Shown: positions 55,701 to 59,193, numbered from the stretch's first letter. The stretch is 64,000 nucleotides of DNA from Apostichopus japonicus (GCF_037975245.1 NC_092564.1:424601-488600), one strand, 5' to 3'. Made by a program: numbers and translations. Notes: generated by a model not told the origin, from the sequence alone.

Positions 55701-56948
55701 TTAGATGTTACTGCTCCCATTCAATGGTGACTAGTGCCTGCTGTCAGTAGTTTGGCCTCAAAGAAATATTCCTGGATTTTCATCATTTATTAAGGTATAT
55801 ATAGCTTCCAAGAGACAGGTTATTTATACTTCAATATCTTAAATTATTCATTTTCTTTTGCACGAATGATGACTGGGTCCATTTAGTTGGAATCCTCTAT
55901 ATTCTAGATTTATTGTTGAATTTTACAAAGAGCTTCATCACCAATAAGTCCAGAGAATGAAGTCTTCTGCGGAATTTGTTTTTCAGCCTTCCTGATCACA
56001 ATTATGAAAGGAATAGAGTTTGACATCTTTATTGGACTTAGTGACATCACTGACAATCAGAGATTCAGGTGGGTGGATGGAACTGCTGTGGACTACACAA
56101 ACTGGAACAGGTTGGAACCAAATGAAGCTGGGGGTGAGGTAAGGAAACCATGCTCTTTTCAAGATATAAAAAATAAAAGGAATGTAGGAGACATCCTGAA
56201 TGAATATATATATTGGTTGATATGCATAGAATCTAGGCAGAGCATGAGGCTGCTAGCTGAAAACAGTACAAAAAATGAATTACATTCAGGAAACTAATAT
56301 ACACTGATGCATAGTATGTAGTGGGTGATAAACAACTGTATCATAGTACTTACATGAACTTATAACCATTTCTTCTTTCACTTATAGACTGGATGACATG
56401 TAGTAGACTGAAGTAGACTGTAGTAGACATGTGGATGTTGTGTAGTAGACTGGATGACACAAGAGGAGCATTTTGGATGGGGGGGAAGGGGGGGGCATAG
56501 GGCTGAGACTGAATATGCTAGAGTCTGTCCATGTATTCTGTAATTATGATCACTGCATCAACATAGGATACACATGCAGAGTTAATAGGGAGAATGTGTT
56601 GGTGCTGTGATCATATATTCTGCTATGACCACTGCCTAACTAATACCTATGCTGTTGTCCTAAGTTATCTCTATCATTAATGGTAGACAGCCAACAAAGC
56701 TTACCCCAATCGGGTACTTGTAAAGTTGTGCTGTTTCTTTATTCTCAAAGAATGAGCCAGTTTCAATAATTGCCATAGCTCTGCTTTCTTTGCAAGCAGT
56801 CTTAAAACTTAATGATCACTTCCTCTTCTATTTGCTGCTCTCTTATAGGAGGACTGTGTGGATATGAAATGGAATGAAGAAATAGCAGGCAAATGGAATG
56901 ATATTGGCTGTTCTCAAAGCTTTGGCTACATTTGCCAAAAAAACATTG
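1667..56948 (+). CDS. Partial multi-CTLD mannose-receptor-like lectin gene (26 internal exons)
   Basis: Span of a gene built from 26 exons described individually below (E1-E26). All introns can be read GT...AG and all 25 junction phases are compatible, giving one open frame of 3931 bases (1310 codons plus one base). Order: CTLD C-terminal part, FA domain, linker, CTLD1, PAN/apple, CTLD2, 3, 4, 5, Pro-rich linker, CTLD6, CTLD7. The CTLDs carry the family's cysteines, a WIG-type core motif, and EPN/QPD plus WND calcium-sugar motifs. Known family role: calcium-dependent carbohydrate recognition on secreted or cell-surface proteins, often immune. I see no initiator exon, signal peptide, transmembrane exon or stop, so both ends are missing. 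It could instead be two adjacent genes, but unbroken phase continuity and the absence of signal-peptide exons argue for one. Confidence 0.8.
1818..2160. other. Unique-sequence intron segment
   Basis: AT-rich DNA between E1 and the 29-bp array. No exon-like open frame, RNA gene or mobile element recognised. Confidence 0.6.
2160..5165. repeat. 29-bp minisatellite with exact 667-bp (23-unit) higher-order period
   Basis: About 100 copies of CTCTATCTATAGTGTCTGAC followed by CAACTGCAC. Rare variants recur at a fixed distance: the GCATCT variant at 2691 and 3358, CTTTCTATGG at about 2991 and 3658, and the GCGTTTGACCAAATA variant at 4189 and 4856, each 667 bp apart, which is 23 units. This shows block duplication. 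Units become degenerate at both ends. Intron between E1 and E2. Confidence 0.95.
5454..5888 (+). CDS. E2: farnesoic acid O-methyltransferase-like (FA) domain exon
   Basis: A single 435-base exon, phase 1 in and 1 out (acceptor TTTGCTAG, donor CTTG|GTAAGA), so it is a self-contained domain cassette of 145 residues. Features typical of the FA/Methyltransf_FA family: an early [15 protein letters not shown] stretch, [10 protein letters not shown], then [18 protein letters not shown] and a final GEYKFCDLG. In metazoan extracellular proteins this fold is thought to be a beta-sandwich module rather than an active methyltransferase; no SAM-binding motif is visible. Fusion to CTLD and PAN modules in one chain is unusual. 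Identification is from recognised motifs, not a search. Confidence 0.85.
6220..6870. repeat. ~37-bp minisatellite with ~184-bp higher-order period
   Basis: Degenerate units of the form ATTGAACCACTGTGACGATA followed by GCTCTTATCC, interleaved with a related unit carrying GACAGTTGTACTCACAG. A five-unit block beginning near 6466 is repeated near 6650. It ends about 20 bp before the E3 acceptor. The 330 bp between E2 and this array show nothing recognisable. Confidence 0.85.
6888..6926 (+). CDS. E3: 39-base linker exon
   Basis: Too short for ORF calling. Acceptor GGCTTTACAG, donor CTC|GTGAGT, phase 1-1, so it can be skipped without changing frame. Encodes a 13-residue Gly/Ser/Thr-rich linker ([12 protein letters not shown]) between the FA domain and CTLD1. 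Both splice sites are good matches and the frame fits both neighbours. Confidence 0.7.
6927..7610. other. Unique-sequence intron segment
   Basis: AT-rich single-copy DNA between E3 and the 39-bp array. Nothing recognised on either strand. Confidence 0.6.
7611..8805. repeat. 39-bp minisatellite (phantom open frames on both strands)
   Basis: About 30 copies of TTACTGTACCAGTGTAATAT followed by GTTGGGCCTTTCATGCAGC. Because 39 is divisible by 3 and the consensus lacks stops in several frames, long 13-residue-periodic open frames appear on both strands; they are not genes. Every unit contains CCTTTCATGCAG, a passable splice acceptor, so about 30 decoy acceptors precede the true E4 acceptor by 60-1200 bp. 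Confidence 0.95.
8867..9040 (+). CDS. E4: CTLD1 N-terminal exon
   Basis: Acceptor TTCCATTTCAG, donor TTGG|GTAAGA; 174 bases, phase 1-1. Encodes [17 protein letters not shown], then W-T-D-A (helix 1), [12 protein letters not shown] and E-M-N: the standard beginning of a long-form CTLD with its N-terminal extra Cys pair. The reading frame joins E3 (giving Pro) and E5 (giving Gly) without disruption. Confidence 0.9.
9041..9590. repeat. ~85-bp array copied from the 3' edge and donor of E4
   Basis: Six degenerate units after the real exon, each resembling the last ~45 coding bases of E4 (CCTGAT...GGATCC...CTGAAATGAATTACATATTGG, split here) followed by GTAAGAAAC and ~40 intronic bases. The E4 donor sequence GG|GTAAGAAA recurs near 9126, 9208, 9290, 9375, 9450 and 9537. 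Some units carry substitutions or stop codons in the exonic frame, so most are decayed copies. Confidence 0.9.
9591..10022. other. Unique-sequence intron segment
   Basis: Between the E4-edge array and E5, including a short G-run at 9663-9674. No other feature recognised. Confidence 0.6.
10023..10139 (+). CDS. E5: CTLD1 middle exon
   Basis: Acceptor CTCAATACAG, donor CCCCAG|GTGAAG; 117 bases, phase 1-1. Encodes [10 protein letters not shown] (the WIG core motif), [11 protein letters not shown] and LNWAPG, stopping just before the EPN motif that E6 supplies. The acceptor has a weak pyrimidine tract, but frame and homology fix the boundary. Confidence 0.85.
10140..10700. other. Intron segment with degenerate short repeats
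   Basis: Contains a loosely repeated phrase (GCAACTAAGAGCAGATAGTAG at about 10520, related copies near 10585, 10955, 11010 and 11075), suggesting an old ~65-70 bp tandem array later split by the SINE and TA-repeat block. No coding potential seen. Confidence 0.45.
10702..10937 (-). mobile_element. tRNA-derived SINE-like insertion flanked by (TA)n
   Basis: On the minus strand, 10854-10783 reads as a 72-nt tRNA-like sequence. The ends GCGTCCA and TGGAGGC pair 6 of 7. TAGCCTAGTGGTTAG resembles an A box and GGTTCGAAGCC a B box. An anticodon-stem-like CCGC/GCGG encloses a 7-base loop. The T stem is badly mismatched, so it is not a functional tRNA. A ~50-base unrelated tail then runs into (TA)n. 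Another (TA)n lies on the other side (10917-10937). Most likely a tRNA-derived SINE; a tRNA pseudogene is the alternative. Confidence 0.65.
10938..12352. other. Long intron segment, no exon found
   Basis: AT-rich intron between the SINE and E6. It repeats a TTGACCTTTGACC-like phrase (about 11160, 11460, 11590-11625), possibly an old repeat remnant. No exon or identifiable element. Confidence 0.5.
12353..12466 (+). CDS. E6: CTLD1 C-terminal exon (EPN, WND)
   Basis: Acceptor AATCTTCATCAG, donor AATG|GTAACA; 114 bases, phase 1-1. Encodes [18 protein letters not shown], then GTWNDIVC and YVCKKN. EPN and WND are the canonical calcium-site-2 motifs; EPN is associated with mannose-type specificity. 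Completes CTLD1 (E4-E6). Confidence 0.9.
12467..13111. other. Intron segment, nothing recognised
   Basis: AT-rich single-copy DNA between E6 and the PAN exon; no exon-like frame with splice signals. Confidence 0.6.
13112..13351 (+). CDS. E7: PAN/apple domain exon
   Basis: Acceptor GGTTTTTGACAG, donor AGGC|GTGAGT; 240 bases (80 codons), phase 1-1, a complete domain cassette. Pattern: [19 protein letters not shown], then RSIEYN and [10 protein letters not shown], ending DYYERR. The Cys spacing (ECARQC...FTC...DCSLSD) and the RSIEYN strand are typical of PAN_1/apple domains, which mediate protein or carbohydrate contacts in secreted proteins. It lies between CTLD1 and CTLD2. Confidence 0.9.
13536..13716. 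mobile_element. 181-bp MITE-like element with 26-bp terminal inverted repeats
   Basis: The left end GTTTGTTTTTCTATCCGACC continuing GAGGAC and the reverse complement of the right end match at 22 of 26 positions. The interior carries secondary inverted pieces (GAATTC...GTCCTCG). Both ends abut TG/GT-rich tracts (13524-13535 and 13717-13735), which obscures a target-site duplication. Superfamily not assignable from this copy. Confidence 0.7.
13905..16283 (+). repeat. ~81-bp array copied from the 5' edge of E8 (acceptor plus exon start)
   Basis: About 29 units, each containing a pyrimidine-rich stretch ending TACCTGTAG, then 43 bases equal to the start of E8 (CTGTTGGTGAACAGTGTCCA, then TCAGGATGGG...), then TCT|GTGAGT, a strong donor-like sequence. 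A second unit type has ATGGCATATTGGTCAGCT in place of ATGGGATATGTTTCTTCT, also 43 bases to GTGAGT; a third truncated type carries GTATCGAGGCATATT. The last unit runs into real E8. A 43-base exon would shift the frame. Confidence 0.93.
16284..16435 (+). CDS. E8: CTLD2 N-terminal exon
   Basis: Acceptor TTTGTATCTGCAG, donor GGAG|GTATGA; 152 bases, phase 1 in, 0 out. Encodes [19 protein letters not shown], then W-Y-E-A-R-S-E-C and [12 protein letters not shown], a normal CTLD start. It is the last and only long copy of the tandem array that precedes it. The apparent signal-peptide-like frame just upstream is intron. Confidence 0.9.
16436..16900. other. Intron segment, nothing recognised
   Basis: AT-rich single-copy DNA between E8 and E9. 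Open frames here lack splice support. Confidence 0.6.
16901..17022 (+). CDS. E9: CTLD2 middle exon
   Basis: Acceptor TTTTATTTCAG, donor TTCTC|GTGAGT; 122 bases, phase 0 in, 2 out. Encodes [20 protein letters not shown] and then [14 protein letters not shown] is the WIG core motif. Confidence 0.9.
17312..17445 (+). CDS. E10: CTLD2 C-terminal exon (QPD, WND)
   Basis: Acceptor TCTCTGTGTTAG, donor ACAA|GTTAGT; 134 bases, phase 2 in, 1 out. Encodes [20 protein letters not shown], then GLWNDDSC and ICDKNT. QPD in place of EPN is the galactose-type signature of CTLDs; with an intact WND this is the only clearly galactose-type site in the protein. Confidence 0.9.
17446..17666. other. Intron flank with short diverged repeats around the foldback element
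   Basis: Copies of a ~66-bp phrase (ATCTCATTGACTGTGTGTAT... GGCTACAGTAATAAGTAC) occur near 17580, 17630, 18571 and 19066. The foldback element interrupts this repeated intronic DNA. Confidence 0.5.
17675..18558. mobile_element. 884-bp foldback (palindromic) transposon with 8-bp target duplication
   Basis: Flanked by a perfect direct repeat GTTACTCC at 17667-17674 and 18559-18566. The outer 23 bp of each end are inverted repeats matching at 19 positions, sharing CGATATTCATAAG. The left arm (to ~18175) is built of short units such as GGTTCGATATTCATAATGGA; the right arm (from ~18195) is built of their inverse, ATTATGAATATCGAACC, so the whole element can fold into a long hairpin. No transposase is present. 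The 8-bp duplication suits hAT-type mobilisation. Confidence 0.85.
18567..20543. other. Long intron segment of unresolved origin
   Basis: Intron between the foldback element and E11. 18588-18809 has a 73-codon open frame and 18815-19065 is relatively GC-rich; this stretch interrupts the ~66-bp repeated phrase and may be a further insertion, but I recognise no family. 19560-19860 contains CGCGCGTACG-rich DNA with short overlapping frames on both strands and no splice support. Confidence 0.4.
20544..20771 (+). CDS. E11: linker plus CTLD3 N-terminal exon
   Basis: Acceptor TTCATTCACAG, donor CAGT|GTAAGT; 228 bases, phase 1-1. Starts with a short linker ([14 protein letters not shown]), then [24 protein letters not shown] and [13 protein letters not shown]. 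The hydrophobic frame upstream of the acceptor resembles a signal peptide but lies in the intron; frame continuity with E10 favours an internal exon. Confidence 0.9.
20772..21256. other. Intron segment, nothing recognised
   Basis: Single-copy AT-rich DNA between E11 and E12, apart from one diverged repeat of the exon edge (CTTGTGAAGCAGAGTAAGTC near 20895) that resembles the E11 donor region. Confidence 0.5.
21257..21426 (+). CDS. E12: CTLD3 middle exon (EPN)
   Basis: Acceptor TCACTTCTCAG, donor GGAGGG|GTAAGT; 170 bases, phase 1 in, 0 out. Encodes [20 protein letters not shown], then [20 protein letters not shown]. Carries the WIG core and a mannose-type EPN. Confidence 0.9.
21570..21970. repeat. 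~64-bp degenerate tandem repeat
   Basis: Six diverged units of the form CAAGCTAGGTAGGATGTGA... TTTTCCTAGTTTGGCATCCCA TAAGAG (split), in the intron between E12 and E13. No exon edge recognisable in the unit. Confidence 0.8.
22002..22112 (+). CDS. E13: CTLD3 end, linker and first Cys of CTLD4
   Basis: Acceptor AATTTCTTTCAG, donor GACTTG|GTAAGA; 111 bases, phase 0-0. Encodes [10 protein letters not shown] and ICKM (WND and last Cys of CTLD3), a linker [13 protein letters not shown], and CDL, the first Cys of CTLD4. A domain boundary thus lies inside the exon. Confidence 0.88.
22404..22522 (+). CDS. E14: CTLD4 N-terminal exon
   Basis: Acceptor TCTTTTTCCACAG, donor GATAG|GTATGT; 119 bases, phase 0 in, 2 out. 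Encodes [15 protein letters not shown], then [21 protein letters not shown]. Standard CTLD start with the C-Y and helix motifs. Confidence 0.9.
22523..23535 (+). repeat. ~84-bp array copied from the 3' edge and donor of E14
   Basis: About 12 copies of the last ~75 coding bases of E14 (GGTAGCTTCATCCTGGTCTA... GCAGGGGCTACTCTTGCC...) plus donor GATAG|GTATGTCAA. Most units keep GATAGGT; several have GATAGGTTAG or a shifted donor. Identity to the exon is very high (one to six differences per unit by eye). The exon itself is the first unit, so the array is entirely on its intron side. Confidence 0.93.
23536..24123. other. Unique intron segment before E15
   Basis: Single-copy AT-rich DNA with a pyrimidine-rich stretch ending at the E15 acceptor. 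Nothing else recognised. Confidence 0.6.
24124..24272 (+). CDS. E15: CTLD4 middle exon
   Basis: Acceptor TTAACTTTGTCAG, donor CCTA|GTAAGT; 149 bases, phase 2 in, 1 out. Encodes [20 protein letters not shown], then YTHWDYQEP. With E16 the motif becomes EPK, not EPN, so a key calcium-coordinating Asn is absent. Its last 62-63 bases are the seed of the largest repeat in the window. Confidence 0.9.
24273..35143 (+). repeat. ~85-copy, 128-bp array carrying the E15 3' edge and donor in each unit
   Basis: Unit: GTAAGTATTAGATCAAATTG... intronic 65 bases ending in TTACAGTAACAG, then 63 bases GACAGTATCAATGGAGTGAC... ending CAGGAACCTA, followed by the next GTAAGTATT. The 63-base part equals the end of E15 and is usually open in the E15 frame; as an AG-to-GT module it would be a phase 1-1, 21-codon exon. 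Recurrent variants include GACAAC/GACAGC, CAGTATC/CAGTTTC and TGGGATTAC/TGGTATTAC/TGGGAATAC. A marker variant (GGGATTTCCAGG) recurs about 3.33 kb apart (26811 and 30137), showing ~26-unit block duplication. The last unit (35045-35143) is diverged. Confidence 0.95.
35245..35456 (+). CDS. E16: CTLD4 C-terminus, linker and CTLD5 start
   Basis: Acceptor TTGCCTTCTGTAG, donor TTTAAG|GTAAGA; 212 bases, phase 1 in, 0 out. Encodes [34 protein letters not shown], a Thr/Pro/Val linker ([14 protein letters not shown]) and [18 protein letters not shown]4 lacks WND (WQV instead) as well as EPN, so it probably does not bind sugar through the canonical calcium site. Confidence 0.9.
35457..36638. other. Intron segment with an unclassified, less AT-rich block
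   Basis: 35650-36600 differs from surrounding intron in composition. It contains a GC-richer stretch (36170-36370) followed by AATCTAAATAAAGACTTACA near 36400, which could be a polyadenylation-type signal of an inserted retroelement or solo LTR. I could not find matching termini or a coding domain. Confidence 0.35.
36639..36778 (+). CDS. E17: CTLD5 N-terminal exon
   Basis: Acceptor GTCTTTCTTTGAAG, donor AATCT|GTGAGT; 140 bases, phase 0 in, 2 out. Encodes [20 protein letters not shown] and [18 protein letters not shown], i.e. helix 1, the conserved Cys and the [10 protein letters not shown] strand-helix. Not long enough to stand out as an ORF, but both junctions fit. Confidence 0.9.
37055..37104 (+). 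CDS. E18: 50-base CTLD5 micro-exon (WIG core)
   Basis: Acceptor CTTTTCCGAATAAG, donor GAAAG|GTAAGT; phase 2 in, 1 out. Encodes [16 protein letters not shown], the WIG core of CTLD5. It joins E17 and E19 in frame. Confidence 0.88.
37476..37646 (+). CDS. E19: CTLD5 C-terminal exon (EPN, WND)
   Basis: Acceptor TTATTATTATTATAG (AT-rich rather than CT-rich), donor GAGAG|GTAATA; 171 bases, phase 1-1. Encodes [20 protein letters not shown], then EDCVEM and GWNDKLC, ending WVCQIER. Mannose-type EPN and intact WND. The donor context GAGAG|GTAAT is the seed of the arrays that follow. Confidence 0.9.
37770..38104. mobile_element. 335-bp hairpin-bearing insertion, copy 1
   Basis: Flanked by a 13-bp direct repeat CAATTAAGAAATA (37757-37769 and 38105-38117). 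Contains a 41-bp inverted repeat (37801-37841 versus 37971-38011) with one mismatch, enclosing a purine-rich loop. The right end has TTTGAAGAAGATCCTGCTAG followed by GATCAAAATGTC. This TGAAGAAG-stem-CAAAATGTC layout resembles sequences I associate with Penelope-like element termini and decayed hammerhead-type motifs; that link is a tentative inference. Confidence 0.6.
40432..40766. mobile_element. 335-bp hairpin-bearing insertion, copy 2 (by array duplication)
   Basis: Near-identical to copy 1 at an offset of 2662 bp, with the same flanking direct repeat and flanking array units. Only a two- or three-base change was seen (CACAATGAGAGG versus CACAAATAGAGG). The shared flanks show it arose by duplication of an array block and not by a second insertion. 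Confidence 0.85.
44963..45250. other. Junction segment between two arrays
   Basis: Single-copy DNA with a GGGGCCGGGGGGGATA stretch at about 44990 and short chance frames on both strands. Nothing recognised; it may be a further insertion that separated the 44-bp family from its 47-bp relatives downstream. Confidence 0.4.
45251..49065. repeat. 68-bp minisatellite (about 44 copies), interrupted by a hAT MITE
   Basis: Unit ATACAGATCAACAGAATAAT, TACTATAAGTTAACAAATAC, ATATTAGAAATAGACTCACT, GTTAATCC (68 bases). Marker variants (CACAGTTAAACCATAAAG, CATACAGACCAACAGG) recur in the same order in separate parts, indicating block duplication. It shares no sequence with an exon that I can see, unlike the flanking arrays. 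Confidence 0.93.
46171..46956. mobile_element. 786-bp non-autonomous hAT-type element (MITE) with 8-bp TSD
   Basis: Perfect 15-bp terminal inverted repeats CATGGGCGGCGATCC (46171-46185) and its complement (46942-46956), flanked by perfect 8-bp duplications ATTACTAT (46163-46170, 46957-46964) made from the host 68-bp unit. Internal to the ends are C-runs (ATATCCCCCC). No transposase domain. The right ~120 bp (AAAATTTTCTTGTACGC... GGCGCTACACTTAGATAGT) aligns with the right end of the hAT element at 59194-61431, so both belong to one family. Confidence 0.9.
49080..49900 (+). repeat. 47-bp array, sister family of the 44-bp E19-derived array
   Basis: About 17 copies of ACCCAATTAAGAAACAGAGA followed by GAGTTAATTATACACAAAATATAGCAT. 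Closely matches the intermediate units just after E19 (GTAGAGAGTTAATACACAAAATATTGCC at ~37725), so the 37.6-49.9 kb intron probably grew from the E19 donor region and was later split by the 68-bp array. Confidence 0.9.
50085..50132 (+). CDS. E20: 48-base proline-rich linker exon
   Basis: Acceptor TTATTCTCCAG, donor CCAT|GTGAGT; phase 1-1. Encodes [15 protein letters not shown], a flexible spacer between CTLD5 and CTLD6. It can be skipped in frame. Strong splice sites and fitting phase support it. Confidence 0.75.
50369..50738. mobile_element. 370-bp MITE with TTAA flanks (piggyBac-like)
   Basis: TTAA at 50365-50368 and 50739-50742 flanks the element. Left end AGGGTGTGAAGACTCGCGC and reverse-complemented right end AAGGCATTGAAGACTCGCCCC share TGAAGACTCGC, forming ~20-bp imperfect inverted repeats. 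TTAA duplication is the hallmark of piggyBac-type insertion. No coding capacity. The right end is 20 bp upstream of E21, leaving only the TTAA and TTCTGTTTTTCTGTAG tract outside the element. Confidence 0.75.
50759..50934 (+). CDS. E21: CTLD6 N-terminal exon
   Basis: Acceptor CTGTTTTTCTGTAG, donor TATTAT|GTAAGA; 176 bases, phase 1 in, 0 out. Encodes [40 protein letters not shown] and HGKDEQ. A standard CTLD start. Confidence 0.9.
50935..51413. other. Intron segment, nothing recognised
   Basis: AT-rich single-copy intron DNA between E21 and E22, ending in a long pyrimidine-rich tract. Confidence 0.6.
51414..51481 (+). CDS. E22: CTLD6 WIG-core exon
   Basis: Acceptor TTTCTTTTGTACAG, donor TTGTC|GTAAGC; 68 bases, phase 0 in, 2 out. 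Encodes [20 protein letters not shown], then TLS. Joins E23 as SWSDGT. Confidence 0.88.
51830..53470. repeat. ~65-bp minisatellite with internal palindrome (about 25 copies)
   Basis: Unit ATATGGATATCTGGAATACG, CCTTTAATACGTTGTATCTG, CCCTTATATAACCATATCAT, AACTA. CCATAT and ATATGG inside each unit form a short inverted repeat, giving potential cruciforms every ~65 bp. The left end is degenerate with shortened units. Intron between E22 and E23. Confidence 0.92.
53471..53957. other. Unique intron segment before E23
   Basis: Includes a 98-codon open frame (53472-53768) without splice or domain support; treated as noncoding. Confidence 0.5.
53958..54052 (+). CDS. E23: CTLD6 EPN exon
   Basis: Acceptor CTTACGACAACAG, donor GCAA|GTAAGT; 95 bases, phase 2 in, 1 out. 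Encodes [20 protein letters not shown], then EEQCGEMYA. Mannose-type EPN. The end of this exon and its donor are amplified downstream. Confidence 0.9.
54053..54580 (+). repeat. 74-bp array copied from the 3' edge and donor of E23
   Basis: Seven extra copies (start spacing exactly 74: CAGTGTGG at 54031, 54105, 54179, 54253, 54327, 54401, 54475, 54549) of AACAGTGTGGAGAGATGTAT, GCAA|GTAAGTCAATACAACATT and filler. The units are almost identical to one another, indicating recent expansion, and each keeps the donor GCAA|GTAAGT. Confidence 0.95.
54581..54912. other. Unique intron segment before E24
   Basis: AT-rich, with a short direct repeat (TTTATCAAACTGTTACTCATTCC and a second copy at ~54635). 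Nothing else recognised. Confidence 0.55.
54913..55176 (+). CDS. E24: CTLD6 end, linker, CTLD7 start
   Basis: Acceptor TGTGATTACTCAG, donor CCAAT|GTAAGT; 264 bases, phase 1-1. Encodes DGLWNDLNC and PFICKRV (WND and last Cys of CTLD6), a linker [15 protein letters not shown], and [35 protein letters not shown] of CTLD7. Like E13 and E16, one exon bridges two lectin domains. Confidence 0.9.
55177..55986. other. Intron segment, nothing recognised
   Basis: AT-rich DNA with a short C-run (55637-55648). No exon or element identified. Confidence 0.6.
55987..56138 (+). CDS. E25: CTLD7 middle exon (EPN)
   Basis: Acceptor TTTGTTTTTCAG, donor GGTGAG|GTAAGG; 152 bases, phase 1 in, 0 out. Encodes [40 protein letters not shown]. 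The core WIG is FIG, a common conservative variant; EPN is mannose-type. Confidence 0.9.
56139..56848. other. Intron segment with short GA/TAGAC-rich stretch
   Basis: 56385-56460 repeats GTAGTAGACTG-like phrases and 56480-56495 is a G-run. No other feature recognised. Confidence 0.55.
56849..56948 (+). CDS. E26: CTLD7 C-terminal exon (WND)
   Basis: Acceptor TGCTCTCTTATAG, donor ACATTG|GTGAGC; 100 bases, phase 0 in, 1 out. Encodes [20 protein letters not shown], then [13 protein letters not shown]. Completes CTLD7. It ends with a donor in phase 1, so another exon must follow; none is recognisable in the remaining 7 kb. Confidence 0.88.
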
Positions 56949-57084
56949 GTGAGCTATTCATTCATTCATTCATTTGTTTCATCACTTGTGGAGTACACAG
57001 AGTAAGTATGAAAAGCACAAAATTATTCTTAAAAGTGAAAGGAAAGCTAAAAACTTGTAAGGAATCCCTGGTTATGAGGTAGAA

Positions 57085-57301
57085 TTATGAGGTAGAGGAA
57101 GATTACTCCCTGCTGCGTTATAGCTGCGTTATAGCTGTGTTATAGCTGTGTTGTAGCTGCGTTGTAGCTGCGTTATAGCTGCGTTTTAGCTGCGTTATAG
57201 CTGCGTTATAGCTGCGTTATAGCTGCGTTATAGCTGCGTTATAGCTGCATTATAGCTGCATTATAGCTGCATTATAGCTGCATTATAGCTGCATTATAGC
57301 T
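57085..57301. repeat. 11-bp minisatellite TAGCTGCGTTA
   Basis: About 18 copies of an 11-bp unit containing AGCTGC, shifting from TAGCTGCGTTA to TAGCTGCATTA along the array; includes AGCTGC/GCAGCT-type self-complementary sites. Intronic or intergenic, downstream of E26. Confidence 0.9.
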
Positions 57302-57600
57302 CTGCGCTATGATTTCCACTTGTTTTTCTTTTCTCTCTCACTATTTGCTGGGCTATATAAACATGATTAATTTTCTTTCTCAATATTTATGTCACTTACC
57401 TATCTGCACATAACAACCGTACTCTTGGTCTGCATCAAGAGCATCTGGCACCATTTTAGCCTTGAATTGGTGACCAGTTCATTCCGGTCTACCCCCCTCC
57501 TCATTCTACTGTCCACAGTGTCACAAGCTCTGGAATAACATCCTTTTCTTTGGCTACTATTTTACACTCTTAAATCACTTTTGGACTCCATCCAAGGATC
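57302..57600. other. Unassigned DNA before the LINE fragment
   Basis: Pyrimidine-rich single-copy DNA, nothing recognised. Could be more of the LINE too decayed to read. Confidence 0.4.
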
Positions 57601-57609
57601 CTGAAGTCT

Positions 57610-58606
57610 TTTCCACCAATAGCACTTGAAAGCCACTACCGTGATGAGGTAAACCTTCTGGTGAACTGGTGCCACGATAACAACTTAACTCTTAATGTGG
57701 ACAAAACTAAGGAACTGATTGTGGACTTCAGGCATAACAAAAATACAAAAGACCCTCTGATCATAAATGGTTCTGCTGTAGAGCAGGTGCACACATTCAA
57801 ATTATTAGGCACATTCATTATGGAAAATTTGTCTTGGAATGAAAATTCACATGAAATATTGAAGAAGGGACGTCAGAGACTATTCTTTTTACGGACTCTT
57901 AAATCTTATGGTGTTAGTGATCTTATTTTAGTGAATTTCTATCGTGCAATTATAGAGAGCATTTTAACTACAAACATTTTAGTCTGGTATAGTCGTGTGA
58001 GTCAGAGGGATCTAGGGAAACTACAGTCAGTTATCAGGAGTGCTGAGCGTATAATTGGCACTAGTCTACCGTCCCTCCATTCACTATATCAGGAGCGAGC
58101 ACTGAGGCGTGTAGACTGTATTATGAAAGATCATTCCCACCCAGCATTTGTGCATTTCAATGTCCTTCCCTCAGGAAATAGATTACTAGCTTTTAGAGGT
58201 TCGAAGCGTTTTACCAACAGTTTTTAGCCATCTGCAGTGAAGATTTTCAATGCGCATCATAGTCGCTAACTTATTTATCACTCCCTGTATCTTATGTCTT
58301 ATTTGTTCTGAATTCTGTTTTATTTGAATTAGCGCTCTGTTTATCGTACAAGTATACATTTTATGGTTCATGCCGTACATATTTCTCATCATTCGTACTG
58401 CTTTTACATCGTCACTTTTATCGCAATGTTTTTATACCATTGTTGATAGCCTACCGGTATTTATTACTCATGCAATATCACTTTTTATATGTGTTTCATC
58501 GTTATGCATTTCAATTTCATGTCTGTTTTAGAGCTCTTGTGTTTTGAACAATTTCCATTGTATTTCTATGCATGTGGCTGAATAAATCATCATCTATCTA
58601 TCATCT
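57610..58606 (+). mobile_element. 5'-truncated LINE retrotransposon (L2/Rex1/CR1-like), 3' end
   Basis: The frame from about 57622 to 58225 encodes the C-terminal part of a non-LTR reverse transcriptase ORF: NNLTLNVDKTKELIVDF (thumb region), KLLGTFIMENLSW, AIIESILTTNILVWY, IIGTSLPSLHSLYQ and the conserved tail LPSGNRLLAF...RFTNSF. A TAG stop at 58225-58227 falls inside the usual NSFFP-type ending and reads on as PSAVKIFNA, so the last residues are cut off. The upstream palm domain with the catalytic Asp residues is missing. A ~380-bp 3' UTR contains AATAAA at 58581 and ends in an ATCT-repeat tail. Confidence 0.85.
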
Positions 58607-59193
58607 AGCACATCACTACATGAAGATCTATTGATCTTTATTTTGGGTTTTGGAGAACCATTTTTATTATCCCCAGGTTTCCTGTTTGTTTTGCCTAGGT
58701 GTTTTGTATGAGTTTTGTGATTTTGTGTCTAGGTTCCCCCTTCCCTGAATCTTGTTGTGTCCTGTTTCTCTTCAGAAAAATTCCCAGGCGCCGATACAGG
58801 CCTAGCTTGCTTTTTCATTCCCTTGGTGGGTTTTTACTACTATATAGGACGTGTCTTCCACTTCCACCAATTCCAGGAAACACATGCTCTTATGTTAGGC
58901 TACTATAGACCTTCAATATTTTGGTCAGGCCTATTCTGTTATCGTTGTTCTTGATAGGCTACATTCAAGGTGTATTATGTTTGTTAGCCTATGCTGCATT
59001 TCTGGACTTCTCCCAATTCTCTCATGCCAATACTTGGGCATTTTGGGGCATTTTGGGGACTTAGGGCCTCCTTTCTACACACTATAGGTGCTGCAGTATA
59101 TCTTTTAGGCCCTAAGCATTGGTTTGTATTCTTTCTTAGGCTCTGCAGACCCTAGGGCAATCATGATCTTTGCCTGAAATGCCATCCCTGCAC
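58607..59193. other. Unassigned segment between LINE and hAT element
   Basis: T-rich DNA with overlapping short plus-strand frames (58699-58954), no domain recognised. It could be the left part of the element into which the hAT copy inserted. Confidence 0.4.

Noticed and set aside
57085-57301. TAGCTGCGTTA repeat as a telomere- or regulatory-type repeat
   Set aside because: An 11-bp unit unlike telomeric TTAGGG and with no known regulatory consensus; treated as a minisatellite.
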